Positions 40,291 through 48,761 are shown, counted from the stretch's first letter. The stretch: 64,000 nucleotides of DNA from Sandaracinaceae bacterium (GCA_020633195.1 JACKEC010000023.1:62001-126000); one strand, 5' to 3'. The notes: a model not told the origin generated them from the sequence alone. Numbers and translations are program-made.

Positions 40291-41508
40291 ATGCGAGTCG
40301 TCTTCCTCTCCCCCGTCTATCCCCCCGAGATGCAGCAGTACACGCGAGGCCTCGCCGAGGTCGGCGCCAGCGTCTACGGGATCGGCGACACGCCCCGCGC
40401 GCACCTGCCCGCGGGGCTCAAGCCGTACCTCGACGACTACCTCGAGGTGCCGCGGATCATGGACGAGGACGACGTCATCGCGCGCGCCTCGGCCTGGTTC
40501 CGGGGCCGGTCGGTCGACCGGGTCCTCACGAACTGGGAGCCGCTCGTGCTCCTCGCCGCGCGGCTGCGGGAGCGCTGGCGGGTGCCGGGGATGAGCGTCG
40601 ACACGGTCCGCGGCTTCCGGGACAAGCAGCTGATGAAGGAGCGCGTCGCGGCGGCCGGGCTGCGGGTGCCCCGCTCGGCCCGGGTGCGCTCCGCCAAGGA
40701 GACCTGGGCGGCGGCCGAGCGGATCGGCTACCCGCTCGTCTTCAAGCCCATCGCGGGCGCGGGCAGCGCCGACACCTACAGCTGCCGCGACGAGAGCGAG
40801 CTCGAGGCGGTGCTCGCCAAGACCGCGCGCGTCCCGGAGGCCAGCGTCGAGGAGTACATCCAGGGCGAGGAGTTCACCTACGACACCGTCAGCATCGACG
40901 GGCGGCCCGCGTACGAGAACGTCGCGCAGTACCTGCCCAAGCCGATCGAGGCGCGCGGCGAGGAGTGGATCAGCCCCGTCATCATCACGGTGCGCGACCT
41001 GAAGCAGGCCAAGATGCAGAAGGGCATCGCGCTCGGTCGCGGCGTGCTCAAGGCGCTCGGGATGGGCGACGGCTTCACCCACATGGAGTGGTTCCACACG
41101 CCGAGCGGCGAGGCCGTGTTCGGCGAGATCGGCTGCCGCCCCGGCGGCGCGCGGATCGTCGACCAGATGAACTACACGGGCGACATCGACCTGTTCCGCG
41201 AGTGGGCGCGCGTCGCCTGCTGGAAGAGCTTCGAGGCGTCCACCGAGCGCAAGTACAATTGCGGAATCGTGTTCAAGCGCGCCAAGGGCCGCGGCCGCAT
41301 CACGCGCATCGAGGGCCTCGGCCGCTGGCTGCAAGAGGCCGGCGACTGGGTCGTCGAGGAGAAGCTCCTCCGGCCGGGCACGCCGCGCCGCGACTGGAAG
41401 CAGACGCTCCTCAGCGATGGCTGGGTGATGGTCCGCCACCCCGACTGGGACGAGGCCAAGCGCCTGTCCTTCGCCGCCGCCACCGGCATCGAGATGTACG
41501 CGAGCTAG
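40291..41508 (+). CDS. ATP-grasp ligase D
   Basis: The 405-residue protein has an N-terminal domain starting RVVFLSPVYPPEMQQY, then YPLVFKPIAGAGSADTYSC, VEEYIQGEEFTYDTVSIDG, and FTHMEWFHTPSGEAVFGEIGCRPGG. It is a clear paralogue of A and B: the same motifs in the same order. It is the only ligase on the plus strand. It lies opposite ligase A across a 52-bp divergent promoter region, and its end overlaps by 4 bases the convergent TPR protein gene. Four such ligases in one locus suggests stepwise assembly of one product or ligation of different amino acids. Confidence 0.86.
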   Translation: MRVVFLSPVYPPEMQQYTRGLAEVGASVYGIGDTPRAHLPAGLKPYLDDYLEVPRIMDEDDVIARASAWFRGRSVDRVLTNWEPLVLLAARLRERWRVPGMSVDTVRGFRDKQLMKERVAAAGLRVPRSARVRSAKETWAAAERIGYPLVFKPIAGAGSADTYSCRDESELEAVLAKTARVPEASVEEYIQGEEFTYDTVSIDGRPAYENVAQYLPKPIEARGEEWISPVIITVRDLKQAKMQKGIALGRGVLKALGMGDGFTHMEWFHTPSGEAVFGEIGCRPGGARIVDQMNYTGDIDLFREWARVACWKSFEASTERKYNCGIVFKRAKGRGRITRIEGLGRWLQEAGDWVVEEKLLRPGTPRRDWKQTLLSDGWVMVRHPDWDEAKRLSFAAATGIEMYAS

Positions 41509-42233
41509 AACCGCCCGGCGACGGCAACGGAGCCTGGCCCGACCCGCAGCTCCGCGCTCGGCTCGTCGTCGCCGCCGCTCGTGAGCGACACGATGCCCCA
41601 CACGAGGCCCGCGGCGGCGGCGAGGCCGCCGACGACGAAGAGGACGTCGGCGGCGATGGCGTAGGTCTCGGCGTCGGCGTGCAGGGCCACCGCGTCGACC
41701 TGCGCTCGCTCCGCGGCCGCGCGCGCGCCGAGGTCCTGGCTCACGACGCCGAGGGCGACGCCGACGCCGACGACGGCGACGCCGGCGCCGAGGACGATCC
41801 ACGGGGCGACCTCGACGGGGCGCTCGGGCTCGGTCGGCGCCTCGACGGGGTGGGGCTCTTCGGGCTCGACGACGGCGGGCTGGGCGAGCGCGTCGCGCTG
41901 CGCGCGGAGGGTGGTGAGGCGCGCCTCGACCGCGCCTCTGTCGCGCGCGTCGGGGGCGTCCTGGAGGTAGCGGGCGTAGGCGTCGATGGCGCCGTCGAGG
42001 TCGCCGGCGCCCTCGAGCGCGCGGGCGAGGTTGAAGAGCAGGGTCGCGTCGGCGTGCAGCGCGTACGCGCGTCGCAACAGCGCCGCGGCCTGCTCGAACT
42101 CCCCTTGGTTGTAGAGCGTCTCGCTCTCTTCGAACAGCACGACGGCGCGATCGAGCGCGTCGGAGTCCCGCTCCTGCGCGAGCGCCGCCGCCGGAGCCAC
42201 GAGCAGGCACAACGTCAGGGTCGCGGCTCGCAT
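41505..42233 (-). CDS. TPR protein with C-terminal membrane helices, kinase neighbour
   Basis: The 242-residue protein has a signal peptide to about Ala19 (ALA before Gln), TPR-like helices (about 25-110, with ALFNLA-like and AIDAYARYL repeats), a Pro/Glu/Val linker, then two hydrophobic segments (about 135-155 and 195-220). It has the layout of 2585-3394 and 15032-15781 but lacks a clear PEGA strand set. It is divergent from the kinase at 42267 and shares a palindromic promoter with it, so the two are probably made together. Confidence 0.75.
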   Translation of the reverse strand: MRAATLTLCLLVAPAAALAQERDSDALDRAVVLFEESETLYNQGEFEQAAALLRRAYALHADATLLFNLARALEGAGDLDGAIDAYARYLQDAPDARDRGAVEARLTTLRAQRDALAQPAVVEPEEPHPVEAPTEPERPVEVAPWIVLGAGVAVVGVGVALGVVSQDLGARAAAERAQVDAVALHADAETYAIAADVLFVVGGLAAAAGLVWGIVSLTSGGDDEPSAELRVGPGSVAVAGRF

Positions 42234-42242
42234 CGCGGGCCT

Positions 42243-42252
42243 AGTGTACACT
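42243..42252. promoter_or_regulatory. Palindromic bidirectional -10 (AGTGTACACT)
   Basis: The perfect 10-bp palindrome provides TACACT on both strands. Leftward it predicts a transcript start 3 nt before ATG 42233; rightward, 8 nt before ATG 42267. One element could therefore serve both genes, and only one polymerase could use it at a time. Confidence 0.5.
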
Positions 42253-42266
42253 GGCCAAGCGCCGAC

Positions 42267-43841
42267 ATGAGCTTCCCCCCGCGCATCGGCCGATACCACG
42301 TGGTGGGCCGCCTCGCGACCGGCGGGATGGCGGAGATCCTGCTCGGCAAGGTGCTCGGCCCGAGCGGCTTCGAGCGGCCCGTGGTCATCAAGCGGATCCT
42401 GCCGTCGCTCGCGAAGAGCGAGACGTTCGTCTCGATGTTCCTCGACGAGGCCCGCGTGGTGGCGCGCCTGCAGCACCCCAACGTCGTCCACGTGCACGAG
42501 CTCGGCGACGAGGGCGGCGAGCTGTTCCTCGTGATGGAGTACCTCGAGGGCGAGAGCGCGGTCTCGATCATGCGGCGCTCGATCCGGGACGGGAAGCCGC
42601 TCGACCGCGCGCTCGGGGCCTACATCGTGATGCAGGCGTGCGCCGGGCTCCACGCCGCGCACGAGCTCACCGGCGACGAGGGCCAGCCCCTCAACGTGGT
42701 CCATCGCGACGTGTCCCCGTCCAACGTCTTCGTCACCTACGCGGGCGGCGTGAAGCTGATCGACTTCGGGGTCGCGAAGTTCGCCGAGCGCAACCACGAG
42801 ACCGAAGCCGGCCAGATGAAGGGCAAGTTCGCTTACATGTCGCCCGAGCAGTGCGTGGCGGGCGCCATCGATCGCCGCTCCGACGTGTTCTCGCTCGGCG
42901 TCGTGCTCTTCGAGCTCACGACCGGCCGGCGCCTCTTCGCCCGGCAGACCAGCTTGCTGTCCATGCGGGCGATCACCGAGGACCGCATCCCGTCGCCGAG
43001 CGAGGCCTGCAAGGACACGTACCCGGCCGCGCTCGAGCCCATCGTGATGAAGGCGCTCGCGCGCGATCCCGCCGATCGCTACCCGACCGCGGCCGCGATG
43101 CGCGCGGAGCTCGCGCAGGCGCTGCGCGCGATGGACGCGCCCGCGCTGATGGAGGAGCAGCTCGCGGGGCAGATGTCGGAGCTCTTCCCCGATCGCGTCG
43201 AGGAGAAGCGCGAGCTGCTCCGGCGCGTGCAGGCGGGCTCGGAGATCACGCAGATGCCCGCGCTCGACGTCGACGCGTCGGTCGAGCTCCCCGGCGCGGA
43301 CCGCTCCGGGACGCCGATGGGCGTGGTCGCGGTGCCCGCGCCGGCCGCCCGCTCGCGAGCCCCGATCGTCGTGGGCGCCGCGGTGCTCGCGGTCGCCGCG
43401 GTGATCGGCGTCGTGGCCGGCTTCGCGATGGGCGGAGACGCGCCGACGCCGCCGCCGGTCGCGGAGGCCGCGCCGCCGACCCCCGTGGTCCCGCCCCCCG
43501 ACGCGGTGGAGGTGGTGGAGCCCGTGGCGCCCGACCCGCCGCCTCCGGCGCGCATCCGTTTCTCGGTCACGTCGACGCCGCCGGGGGCTACGGTGACCCT
43601 CGATGGCGAGGAGCGCGGCGTGACGCCCATCGAGCTCTCGGTGCCGCGAGGCAACGACGTGGTCGTGGTCGAGGTGGCCAAGCGCGGCTTCCTCACGCGG
43701 ACGCTCGAGGTGGTCCCCGACCGAGACGGAGAGCTCGACGCGGCGCTCGTCGCCGCGCCCCGCGCGTCGCGGCGCCCGCCGGCCGGACAGCGCTCGGCGC
43801 CCGCGCAGCCGGAGGGCTCGCCGTTCCGGAGGTTCAACTGA
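42267..43841 (+). CDS. Membrane Ser/Thr protein kinase with PEGA domain
   Basis: The protein has 524 residues. The kinase domain (about 8-275) has ATGGMAEIL, the lysine in VVIKRIL, HRDVSPSN and DFGVAK. A membrane helix lies at about 364-388. The extracytoplasmic part has a Pro-rich linker and a PEGA domain (about 430-495: TSTPPGATVTLDG, GVTPIELSVPRG). PEGA domains occur on surface sensors and may bind a glycan or protein; here the TPR neighbour, made divergently, is a possible partner. The stop overlaps the ATG of the next lipoprotein by one base (TGATG), so that lipoprotein may also be a partner. Confidence 0.88.
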   Translation: MSFPPRIGRYHVVGRLATGGMAEILLGKVLGPSGFERPVVIKRILPSLAKSETFVSMFLDEARVVARLQHPNVVHVHELGDEGGELFLVMEYLEGESAVSIMRRSIRDGKPLDRALGAYIVMQACAGLHAAHELTGDEGQPLNVVHRDVSPSNVFVTYAGGVKLIDFGVAKFAERNHETEAGQMKGKFAYMSPEQCVAGAIDRRSDVFSLGVVLFELTTGRRLFARQTSLLSMRAITEDRIPSPSEACKDTYPAALEPIVMKALARDPADRYPTAAAMRAELAQALRAMDAPALMEEQLAGQMSELFPDRVEEKRELLRRVQAGSEITQMPALDVDASVELPGADRSGTPMGVVAVPAPAARSRAPIVVGAAVLAVAAVIGVVAGFAMGGDAPTPPPVAEAAPPTPVVPPPDAVEVVEPVAPDPPPPARIRFSVTSTPPGATVTLDGEERGVTPIELSVPRGNDVVVVEVAKRGFLTRTLEVVPDRDGELDAALVAAPRASRRPPAGQRSAPAQPEGSPFRRFN

Positions 43842-44818
43842 TGCGCGCGCTGACGCTGGCGCTGGCGTGCGCGCTCTCGGCCGGCTGCACCGTGGAGGAG
43901 CTCGACCTGAGCGGCCGCGCGTGCCCCTGCGTCGAGGGCTGGGTCTGCGACACGGCGCGCGACGTGTGCGTGGAGGCCGTGAGCGGGATGGACGCGGGCG
44001 GCTCCGACGCGGGCCGCGACGCCGGCCGGGACGCGGGCGCGGACGCCAGCGGGCTGGACGCGGGCGGGGTCGACGCCGGCGGGGTCGACGCCGGCGGCGA
44101 CGACGGGGGCTCCGACGCGGGCCCGCCGCCCGTGGACGCCGGCTCCGACGCGGGGCCGCCGCGGCCGCCCTCGCTGTGCGGAACGACCCACGCGGCGCGC
44201 GAGTTCTGCGACAGCTTCGAGACCGGGGACCTCAGCCGGTGGACGAGCTCCGACGCCGAGGGGATGGGCAGGATCACGCCGGTCACCGACGTCGTCTACC
44301 GCGGCAGCCACGCGATGCGGTTCGAGTGCCCGCGCGGCTGCAGCTACGCGCTCGCGGGGGTGACGCTCTTCTCCGGGACGACGCCGACGGAGTTCTGGAC
44401 GCGGGCCTACTACTACATCCCGAGCACCCACCCGCCGTCGATCGAGCACCTCCAGATCGGCGACTCCGACTTCTTCCAGAGCGCCGTCGCCGCGATCTGG
44501 AGCTCGTCGGTCGTGAACTGGCACGCGCACGACTACCTCGGCGGCGCCTACCACGACACGTCCTACGCGGTGCCCCTCGACCGCTGGGTGTGCGTCGAGA
44601 TGCACGTCCGCCCGCACACGATGGGCGGGGGCGTCGAGCTCTTCTGGGAGGACGCGCTCGTGCACTCGGACCTGTCGCTCGACGGCGCGCCGAACCCGAT
44701 GAACACCATCGACTCGATGTACACGGGCGTCGTCTACAAGGACTTCGACGACGACACGATGGTCGTCTACGTCGACGAGGTCGTCGCGGACGACTCGCGG
44801 ATCGGCTGCGACCCGTAG
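43841..44818 (+). CDS. Lipoprotein with polysaccharide-lyase/lectin-like C-terminal domain
   Basis: The 325-residue protein has a leader ending in Ser-Ala-Gly-Cys (Cys16). About 90 residues of Asp-Ala-Gly/Gly-Val-Asp repeats follow, encoded by an imperfect DNA repeat near 43990-44160. The C-terminal 200 residues start FCDSFETGDLSRW and contain WTRAYYYIPS and WVCVEMHVRPH, as in concanavalin-A-like jelly-roll domains of heparin-lyase or LamG type. It may bind or cut a glycan outside the cell. It is coupled to the kinase gene upstream. Confidence 0.75.
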   Translation: MRALTLALACALSAGCTVEELDLSGRACPCVEGWVCDTARDVCVEAVSGMDAGGSDAGRDAGRDAGADASGLDAGGVDAGGVDAGGDDGGSDAGPPPVDAGSDAGPPRPPSLCGTTHAAREFCDSFETGDLSRWTSSDAEGMGRITPVTDVVYRGSHAMRFECPRGCSYALAGVTLFSGTTPTEFWTRAYYYIPSTHPPSIEHLQIGDSDFFQSAVAAIWSSSVVNWHAHDYLGGAYHDTSYAVPLDRWVCVEMHVRPHTMGGGVELFWEDALVHSDLSLDGAPNPMNTIDSMYTGVVYKDFDDDTMVVYVDEVVADDSRIGCDP

Positions 44819-44834
44819 GCTGGCTCGCGGAGGC

Positions 44835-45314
44835 TCAGGCGAGCTCTCGGTCGAGCGCGCGCTCGGCCTCGAGGACCTCGAGGGCGCGCTGGGCCTCCTC
44901 GAGCGAGGGCACGGCGGCGGCGCCCATCGGGATCGCGGCGGCGCGCAGGCGCTCGCGCTCGAGCTCCGCGATGGCGCGGCCGAGCTCGCGCAGGCCCTCG
45001 AGCGCGGCGTCGGCGCTGGCACGGAGCTCCGCGTGCGCGGCGGCCGCGTCGCGGGCCAGGTCGAGCGCGGTGCGCGCGGCGGCGACCATCACCCGCGAGC
45101 CTCGCGAGTCCTTCGCCTCGAGCGCGGCGCGCGCGGCGGTCCGCGACGCCTCCGCGATGGCCTCCTGGCGTCGCGCCTCGCCGGCGAGCTTGTGCGCCGC
45201 GTAGAGGCAGCGCGCGGTCGCGCCGCGCAGCTCGTCGTAGCGCGCTCGGGCCTCCTGGAGCGCGGCGTCGGGGTCGCCCGACGGATCCTGTCGACGCCCG
45301 AACCAGCGCATCAC
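44835..45314 (-). CDS. Helical coiled-coil protein, last gene of the AurF-kinase operon
   Basis: The 159-residue protein is almost wholly alpha-helical with long heptad-like Ala/Glu/Leu/Arg runs, and has some likeness to PspA/IM30 helices though shorter than that family (about 220). An N-terminal MRWFGRRQ might bind membrane. Its ATG overlaps the stop of the NtrC-type regulator by 4 bases. In PspF/PspA systems a helical protein restrains a sigma-54 activator, so a similar role for this pair is possible, but that is speculation. Confidence 0.7.
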   Translation of the reverse strand: MMRWFGRRQDPSGDPDAALQEARARYDELRGATARCLYAAHKLAGEARRQEAIAEASRTAARAALEAKDSRGSRVMVAAARTALDLARDAAAAHAELRASADAALEGLRELGRAIAELERERLRAAAIPMGAAAVPSLEEAQRALEVLEAERALDRELA

Positions 45315-46693
45315 GAGTCGCTCCCTTCACCGTCGCGGAGCCCGAGGTCCCGCAGCTTCTGTTGCAGGCTCTGGCGCGCCATGCCGACGGTCTCGGCCGC
45401 GCGCGAGATGTTGCCCCCGTGGGCGGTGAGCGCCGCGCCGAAGTACGCGCGCTCGAAGTCGGTGACGAGCCGACGCTTGGTCTCCGCGAACGTCTCGCCC
45501 TCCGTCGGCAGCCACGAGGTGCGCGCTCGCGGGCGGCCGAGGTCGAGCGCGTCGACGCCGATCACGGCGCCCTCGGTGAGGACGGCCGCGCGCTGCACCG
45601 CGTGCTCGAGCTCGCGCACGTTGCCTGGCCAGGCGTGGGCGCAGAGCGCGCGGGTCGCGGCCTCGTCGAGGCGACTGCGCGGCTGCCCCGTCCGCTCGGC
45701 GATCCGCTCGAGGAAGCGCTCGGCGAGCGCGGGCAGGTCCTCGGTGCGCTCGCGCAGCGGCGGGAGGCGGATCTCGACCACGCGCAGGCGGTAGTAGAGG
45801 TCCTCGCGGTAGTTGCCCGCCTCGACCTCCGCCTCGAGATCGCGGTGCGTCGCCGCGATCACCCGCACGTCGGTCTCGAGCGGCCGGGTCCCGCCGACCC
45901 GCTCGAAGCGCTGCTCTTGCAGCACCCGGAGCACCTTCGCCTGCGTCGCGAGCGGCATGTCGCCGACCTCGTCGAGGAAGATCGTGCCGCCGTGCGCCGC
46001 CTCGAAGCGCCCCGCGCGCTGCGCGCTCGCCCCCGTGAACGCGCCCTTCTCGTGCCCGAACAGCTCGCTCTCGACGAGCTCACGGCTGATCGCGGCGCAG
46101 TTCACGGCCACGAACGGGCGCTCGCGGCGCGAGCTGCGCTGGTGGATCGCCTGCGCGACGAGCTCCTTGCCGGTCCCGCTCTCGCCCCGCACGAGCACGC
46201 CGAGGTCGGTCTCCGCGACGCGCGCGATCGTGTCGAAGACGTGCCGCATCGCGGGCCCCGAGCCGATGAGCGCGCCGAAGCCGTACTCGCGCTCGACGCG
46301 CTCCATCAGGAGGCGGTGCTCGCGCTCGAGCTGCGTGCGCGACAGCTCGCGGCCGATGACGAGCCGCAGCTCGTCGTTGTCGAACGGCTTGGGCACGTAG
46401 TCGTCGGCGCCGGCCTTCATCGCCCCGACCGCGACCTTCTCGTTGCCGTGCGCGGTGATCATCACGACCGGCACCTCGGGGCGAGACGCCTTGGACGCGC
46501 GCAGCACCGCGAGCCCGTCGACGTCGCCGAGCGCGAGGTCGGTGAGCACGAGGTCGAAGCGCTCCTCGGCGAGCCGCTCGATCGCGGCCTCACCGGAGTC
46601 GGCCTCGACGACCTCGTGGCCGTCGCGCGTGAACAGGCCGCGGAGCGCGAGGCGGATCGCGCGCTCGTCGTCGACCACGAGGATGCGGCTCAC
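45311..46693 (-). CDS. NtrC-family sigma-54 response regulator
   Basis: The 460-residue protein has a receiver domain (about 1-120) with acidic pair Asp8-Asp9, phosphoacceptor Asp52 in LTDLALGDVDG, the Thr of MITAHG and the Lys of KPFDN. The AAA+ domain has Walker A GESGTGKE, the sigma-54 loop GAFTGAS, and Walker B IFLDEVGDM. The Fis helix-turn-helix is in NISRAAETVGMARQSLQQKL. The GTG start overlaps the histidine-kinase stop (GTGA). It should be phosphorylated by that kinase and activate sigma-54 promoters; targets are not obvious nearby. Confidence 0.92.
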   Translation of the reverse strand: MSRILVVDDERAIRLALRGLFTRDGHEVVEADSGEAAIERLAEERFDLVLTDLALGDVDGLAVLRASKASRPEVPVVMITAHGNEKVAVGAMKAGADDYVPKPFDNDELRLVIGRELSRTQLEREHRLLMERVEREYGFGALIGSGPAMRHVFDTIARVAETDLGVLVRGESGTGKELVAQAIHQRSSRRERPFVAVNCAAISRELVESELFGHEKGAFTGASAQRAGRFEAAHGGTIFLDEVGDMPLATQAKVLRVLQEQRFERVGGTRPLETDVRVIAATHRDLEAEVEAGNYREDLYYRLRVVEIRLPPLRERTEDLPALAERFLERIAERTGQPRSRLDEAATRALCAHAWPGNVRELEHAVQRAAVLTEGAVIGVDALDLGRPRARTSWLPTEGETFAETKRRLVTDFERAYFGAALTAHGGNISRAAETVGMARQSLQQKLRDLGLRDGEGSDS

Positions 46694-47664
46694 GCGCGCG
46701 CCCTCGGGGTCGGGAGCTCCATCACGAACTCGGTCCGCCCGGGCTCGCTCTGGACCTCGAGCGTCCCGCCCTGCGCCTCCACGAGCTTCTTGCTGATCGC
46801 GAGGCCGAGCCCGGTCCCCGTGCTCTTGGACGTGTAGAAGGGATCGAAGATGCGCTCGAGGCGCTCCTTCGGGATGCCGGGCCCGTTGTCGGAGACGCGG
46901 ACCCAGGCCGCGCTCCCCGCGAGGTTGTGGCCGCTCGCGATGGTCACCGTGGGCTGGCCCGGCGCGCCGTCGAGCGCGTCGAGCGCGTTCGACACGAGGT
47001 TCACGATCACCTGCCGCGTCTTCTCGGCGTCGCCGCTCGCCTCGACCGCCTCGACCTCGCGCTGGATCTGCACGCCGTCGAGCCGCGGCGCGAGCGCGCC
47101 GAGCGCCGAGTCGATCACCGCGTCGACCTGCATCGAGCCGCGCTCGACCGGCTCCTCGCGCGCGTACCGGAGCAGGTGCGAGATCGACGCCTCCACGCGA
47201 TCGAGCTCCTCGAGCGCGACCTTCGCGTACTCGAGGTTGGCCTCGTTGTGGGGGTCCTCGCCCATCTGCTGCACGAGGCTCTTCGCCGCGGTGATCGGGT
47301 TGCGGATCTCGTGCGCGATCGAGGCCGAGAGCTGCTCGAGCGAGCGCGTGTGGCGGTGGGTCACGGCGGTTCGATCGACGTGCGCTTCGGCGCGCAGGCG
47401 CAGCACCTCCTCGTCGACCCACTGCTCGCGCAGCACCGGCGCGGCGACGGCGAAGAAGGCGTGGATGGAGAGCCCGATCGCCCACGCGAGCCCGACGATG
47501 AGGGCGGGCAGGAAGCCGGCGACGACGAGCAGGAGCAGGAGCGTCGAGCCGAACACGATCGCGTGCGCGATGAAGCCGATGCGCAGGCCGACGCGGCGGC
47601 GGGCCTCGTCCTCCACCGTGCGCGGCGGGCGCTCACGCCGCTCCCTCCGTCTCCGCTTCGTCAC
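46690..47664 (-). CDS. Sensor histidine kinase with short two-helix N-terminus
   Basis: The 324-residue protein has two membrane helices (about 28-50 and 52-72) with almost no periplasmic loop, so it should sense the membrane or an interacting protein rather than an outside ligand. The catalytic part has H-box SIAHEIRNPITAAK, N-box VNLVSNALDAL, G1 VSDNGPGIP and G2 GTGLGLAISKKLV. The GTG start overlaps the AurF-like gene (GTGA). The cognate regulator follows immediately, also coupled. Confidence 0.9.
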   Translation of the reverse strand: MTKRRRRERRERPPRTVEDEARRRVGLRIGFIAHAIVFGSTLLLLLVVAGFLPALIVGLAWAIGLSIHAFFAVAAPVLREQWVDEEVLRLRAEAHVDRTAVTHRHTRSLEQLSASIAHEIRNPITAAKSLVQQMGEDPHNEANLEYAKVALEELDRVEASISHLLRYAREEPVERGSMQVDAVIDSALGALAPRLDGVQIQREVEAVEASGDAEKTRQVIVNLVSNALDALDGAPGQPTVTIASGHNLAGSAAWVRVSDNGPGIPKERLERIFDPFYTSKSTGTGLGLAISKKLVEAQGGTLEVQSEPGRTEFVMELPTPRARA

Positions 47665-48587
47665 GCGAGTGCCCTAGCATGCGCGTCCGGCGCGGTGATG
47701 CGCCAGTGGCGCCACAGGCGGTCGGTGACGGGGCCGGTGAGCCCGATGTCCTCGACGAGCCGGCGGACGCTCCTCGCGCCGGCCGCGAGCCGCGCGTCGT
47801 GGAGCGGCCCTTGGCGGTACGCCTCGCGCCGCACCGCGCTCGGGATCCGGTACTCGCGCGCGAGCCAGCCGGGCACCTCGAGCATGCGCTTGGACATCTC
47901 GCCGAGGATGATCGGGACGCGGAACGCGAGGAACGCGCGGCGCGCGCGGCCGAGCCTCGGGACGCGCTCGCGGAGGAACCCCTCGGCGAACGAGAGGTGC
48001 CGCGCCTCCTCGGTGACGTGGATGCGCATGACGCGCTCGATCAGCGGGTGCACCTCCCCGCGGCGCCTCAATGCTTCGCGCTGCGCGTGATCGATCGGCG
48101 CCTCGCCGCCGAGGACGAAGAAGAAGAAGTACTCGGGGAACGAGCGCGCGAGCTTGGGGACGGTGTACGAGTGCAGCCGGTCCAGCCCGGTGAGCCCCTG
48201 CGTCGGCAGACCCGAGCGCAGGATGAGCTCGCGGAACATCAGGGTGTGCTGCGCCTCCTCGATGACCTCGTGGAGCACGTAGCGCCGCGCGGGGTCTTCG
48301 AGCTCGAGCGTCCGGCCGAGCTCGAGGAGGCCCTCGCTGAGGACGGCCTCGAAGTCCATCCCGACGCGCAGCTGCGCGCAGACGAAGTGGAGGCCGAGCC
48401 GGCGCCGGGTCTCGGCGGGCTGCGATCGGTACCAGTCGGTCGCGCCGAGCGGATCGGAGACGGGCAGCTCGAGGCGCGGGTCGTCGAGGTCGAAGGTCAT
48501 GTCCGGCTCGTCCCAGGGGACGTCGGCGTACGCGTCGAAGCGGCGCCGGAGGGAGGCGCGGTTCAGGACGGTGAGCGCGTGATGCAT
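47661..48587 (-). CDS. AurF-like diiron N-oxygenase
   Basis: The 308-residue all-helical protein contains EEAQHTLMFREL and IHVTEEARHLSF. The pattern Glu80, Glu111-x2-His114, Glu162, His190-x3-Glu194-x2-His197 reproduces the order and spacing of the seven iron ligands I recall for AurF, the p-aminobenzoate N-oxygenase. The family oxidises amines to nitro or hydroxylamine products, or fatty substrates, with O2. The substrate is unknown. Its place at the head of a coupled operon with a histidine kinase and NtrC-type regulator is unusual and suggests a signalling or stress role rather than antibiotic synthesis, as no biosynthetic genes flank it. Confidence 0.8.
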   Translation of the reverse strand: MHHALTVLNRASLRRRFDAYADVPWDEPDMTFDLDDPRLELPVSDPLGATDWYRSQPAETRRRLGLHFVCAQLRVGMDFEAVLSEGLLELGRTLELEDPARRYVLHEVIEEAQHTLMFRELILRSGLPTQGLTGLDRLHSYTVPKLARSFPEYFFFFVLGGEAPIDHAQREALRRRGEVHPLIERVMRIHVTEEARHLSFAEGFLRERVPRLGRARRAFLAFRVPIILGEMSKRMLEVPGWLAREYRIPSAVRREAYRQGPLHDARLAAGARSVRRLVEDIGLTGPVTDRLWRHWRITAPDAHARALA

Positions 48588-48688
48588 GCGGGGGCGCTGA
48601 GCGAGCGGCGTGCCAGAGGGCCACGAAGGGCCGCGCGCGATGGCGCGCCGGCCGCGCCGCAGGGGCTCGACTGCGGGCCTGTCAGGCC

Positions 48689-48758
48689 GCGCCTGCACCC
48701 GAGCGCCTGCACCCGAGCGCCTGCACCCGAGCGCCTGCACCCGAGCGCCTGCACCCGA
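48689..48758. repeat. Five perfect 14-bp tandem repeats (GCGCCTGCACCCGA)
   Basis: Five uninterrupted identical copies lie in the 174-bp gap between the AurF-like gene and the kinase at 48762. The array is bracketed by the direct repeat GTCAGGCC at 48681-48688 and 48761-48768; the second copy contains the kinase stop. Period and purity suggest replication slippage. It lies within the promoter region of the AurF operon and could alter its expression by copy number. Confidence 0.85.
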
Positions 48759-48761
48759 GCG

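Noticed and set aside
32183..41508. Cyanophycin synthesis locus
   Set aside because: The ligases are single ATP-grasp proteins near 400 residues without the MurE-like ligase half of CphA; only the S51-like peptidase resembles that pathway.
38994..43841. A 1615-codon open frame on the plus strand spanning the GlgA to kinase region
   Set aside because: Only its last third is real (the kinase from 42267 and parts of ligase D in frame). The rest is antisense to glgA and ATP-grasp A, rich in Arg, Glu and His, with no domain; such frames are normal in this GC-rich DNA.
47671..47676. Internal promoter TAGGGC before the histidine kinase GTG
   Set aside because: It lies at the correct distance for a leaderless start but lacks the final T and is inside the AurF-like coding sequence; translational coupling explains the start equally well.
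48689..48758. CRISPR array
   Set aside because: The 14-bp units are contiguous with no spacers and no cas genes are nearby; it is a simple tandem repeat.
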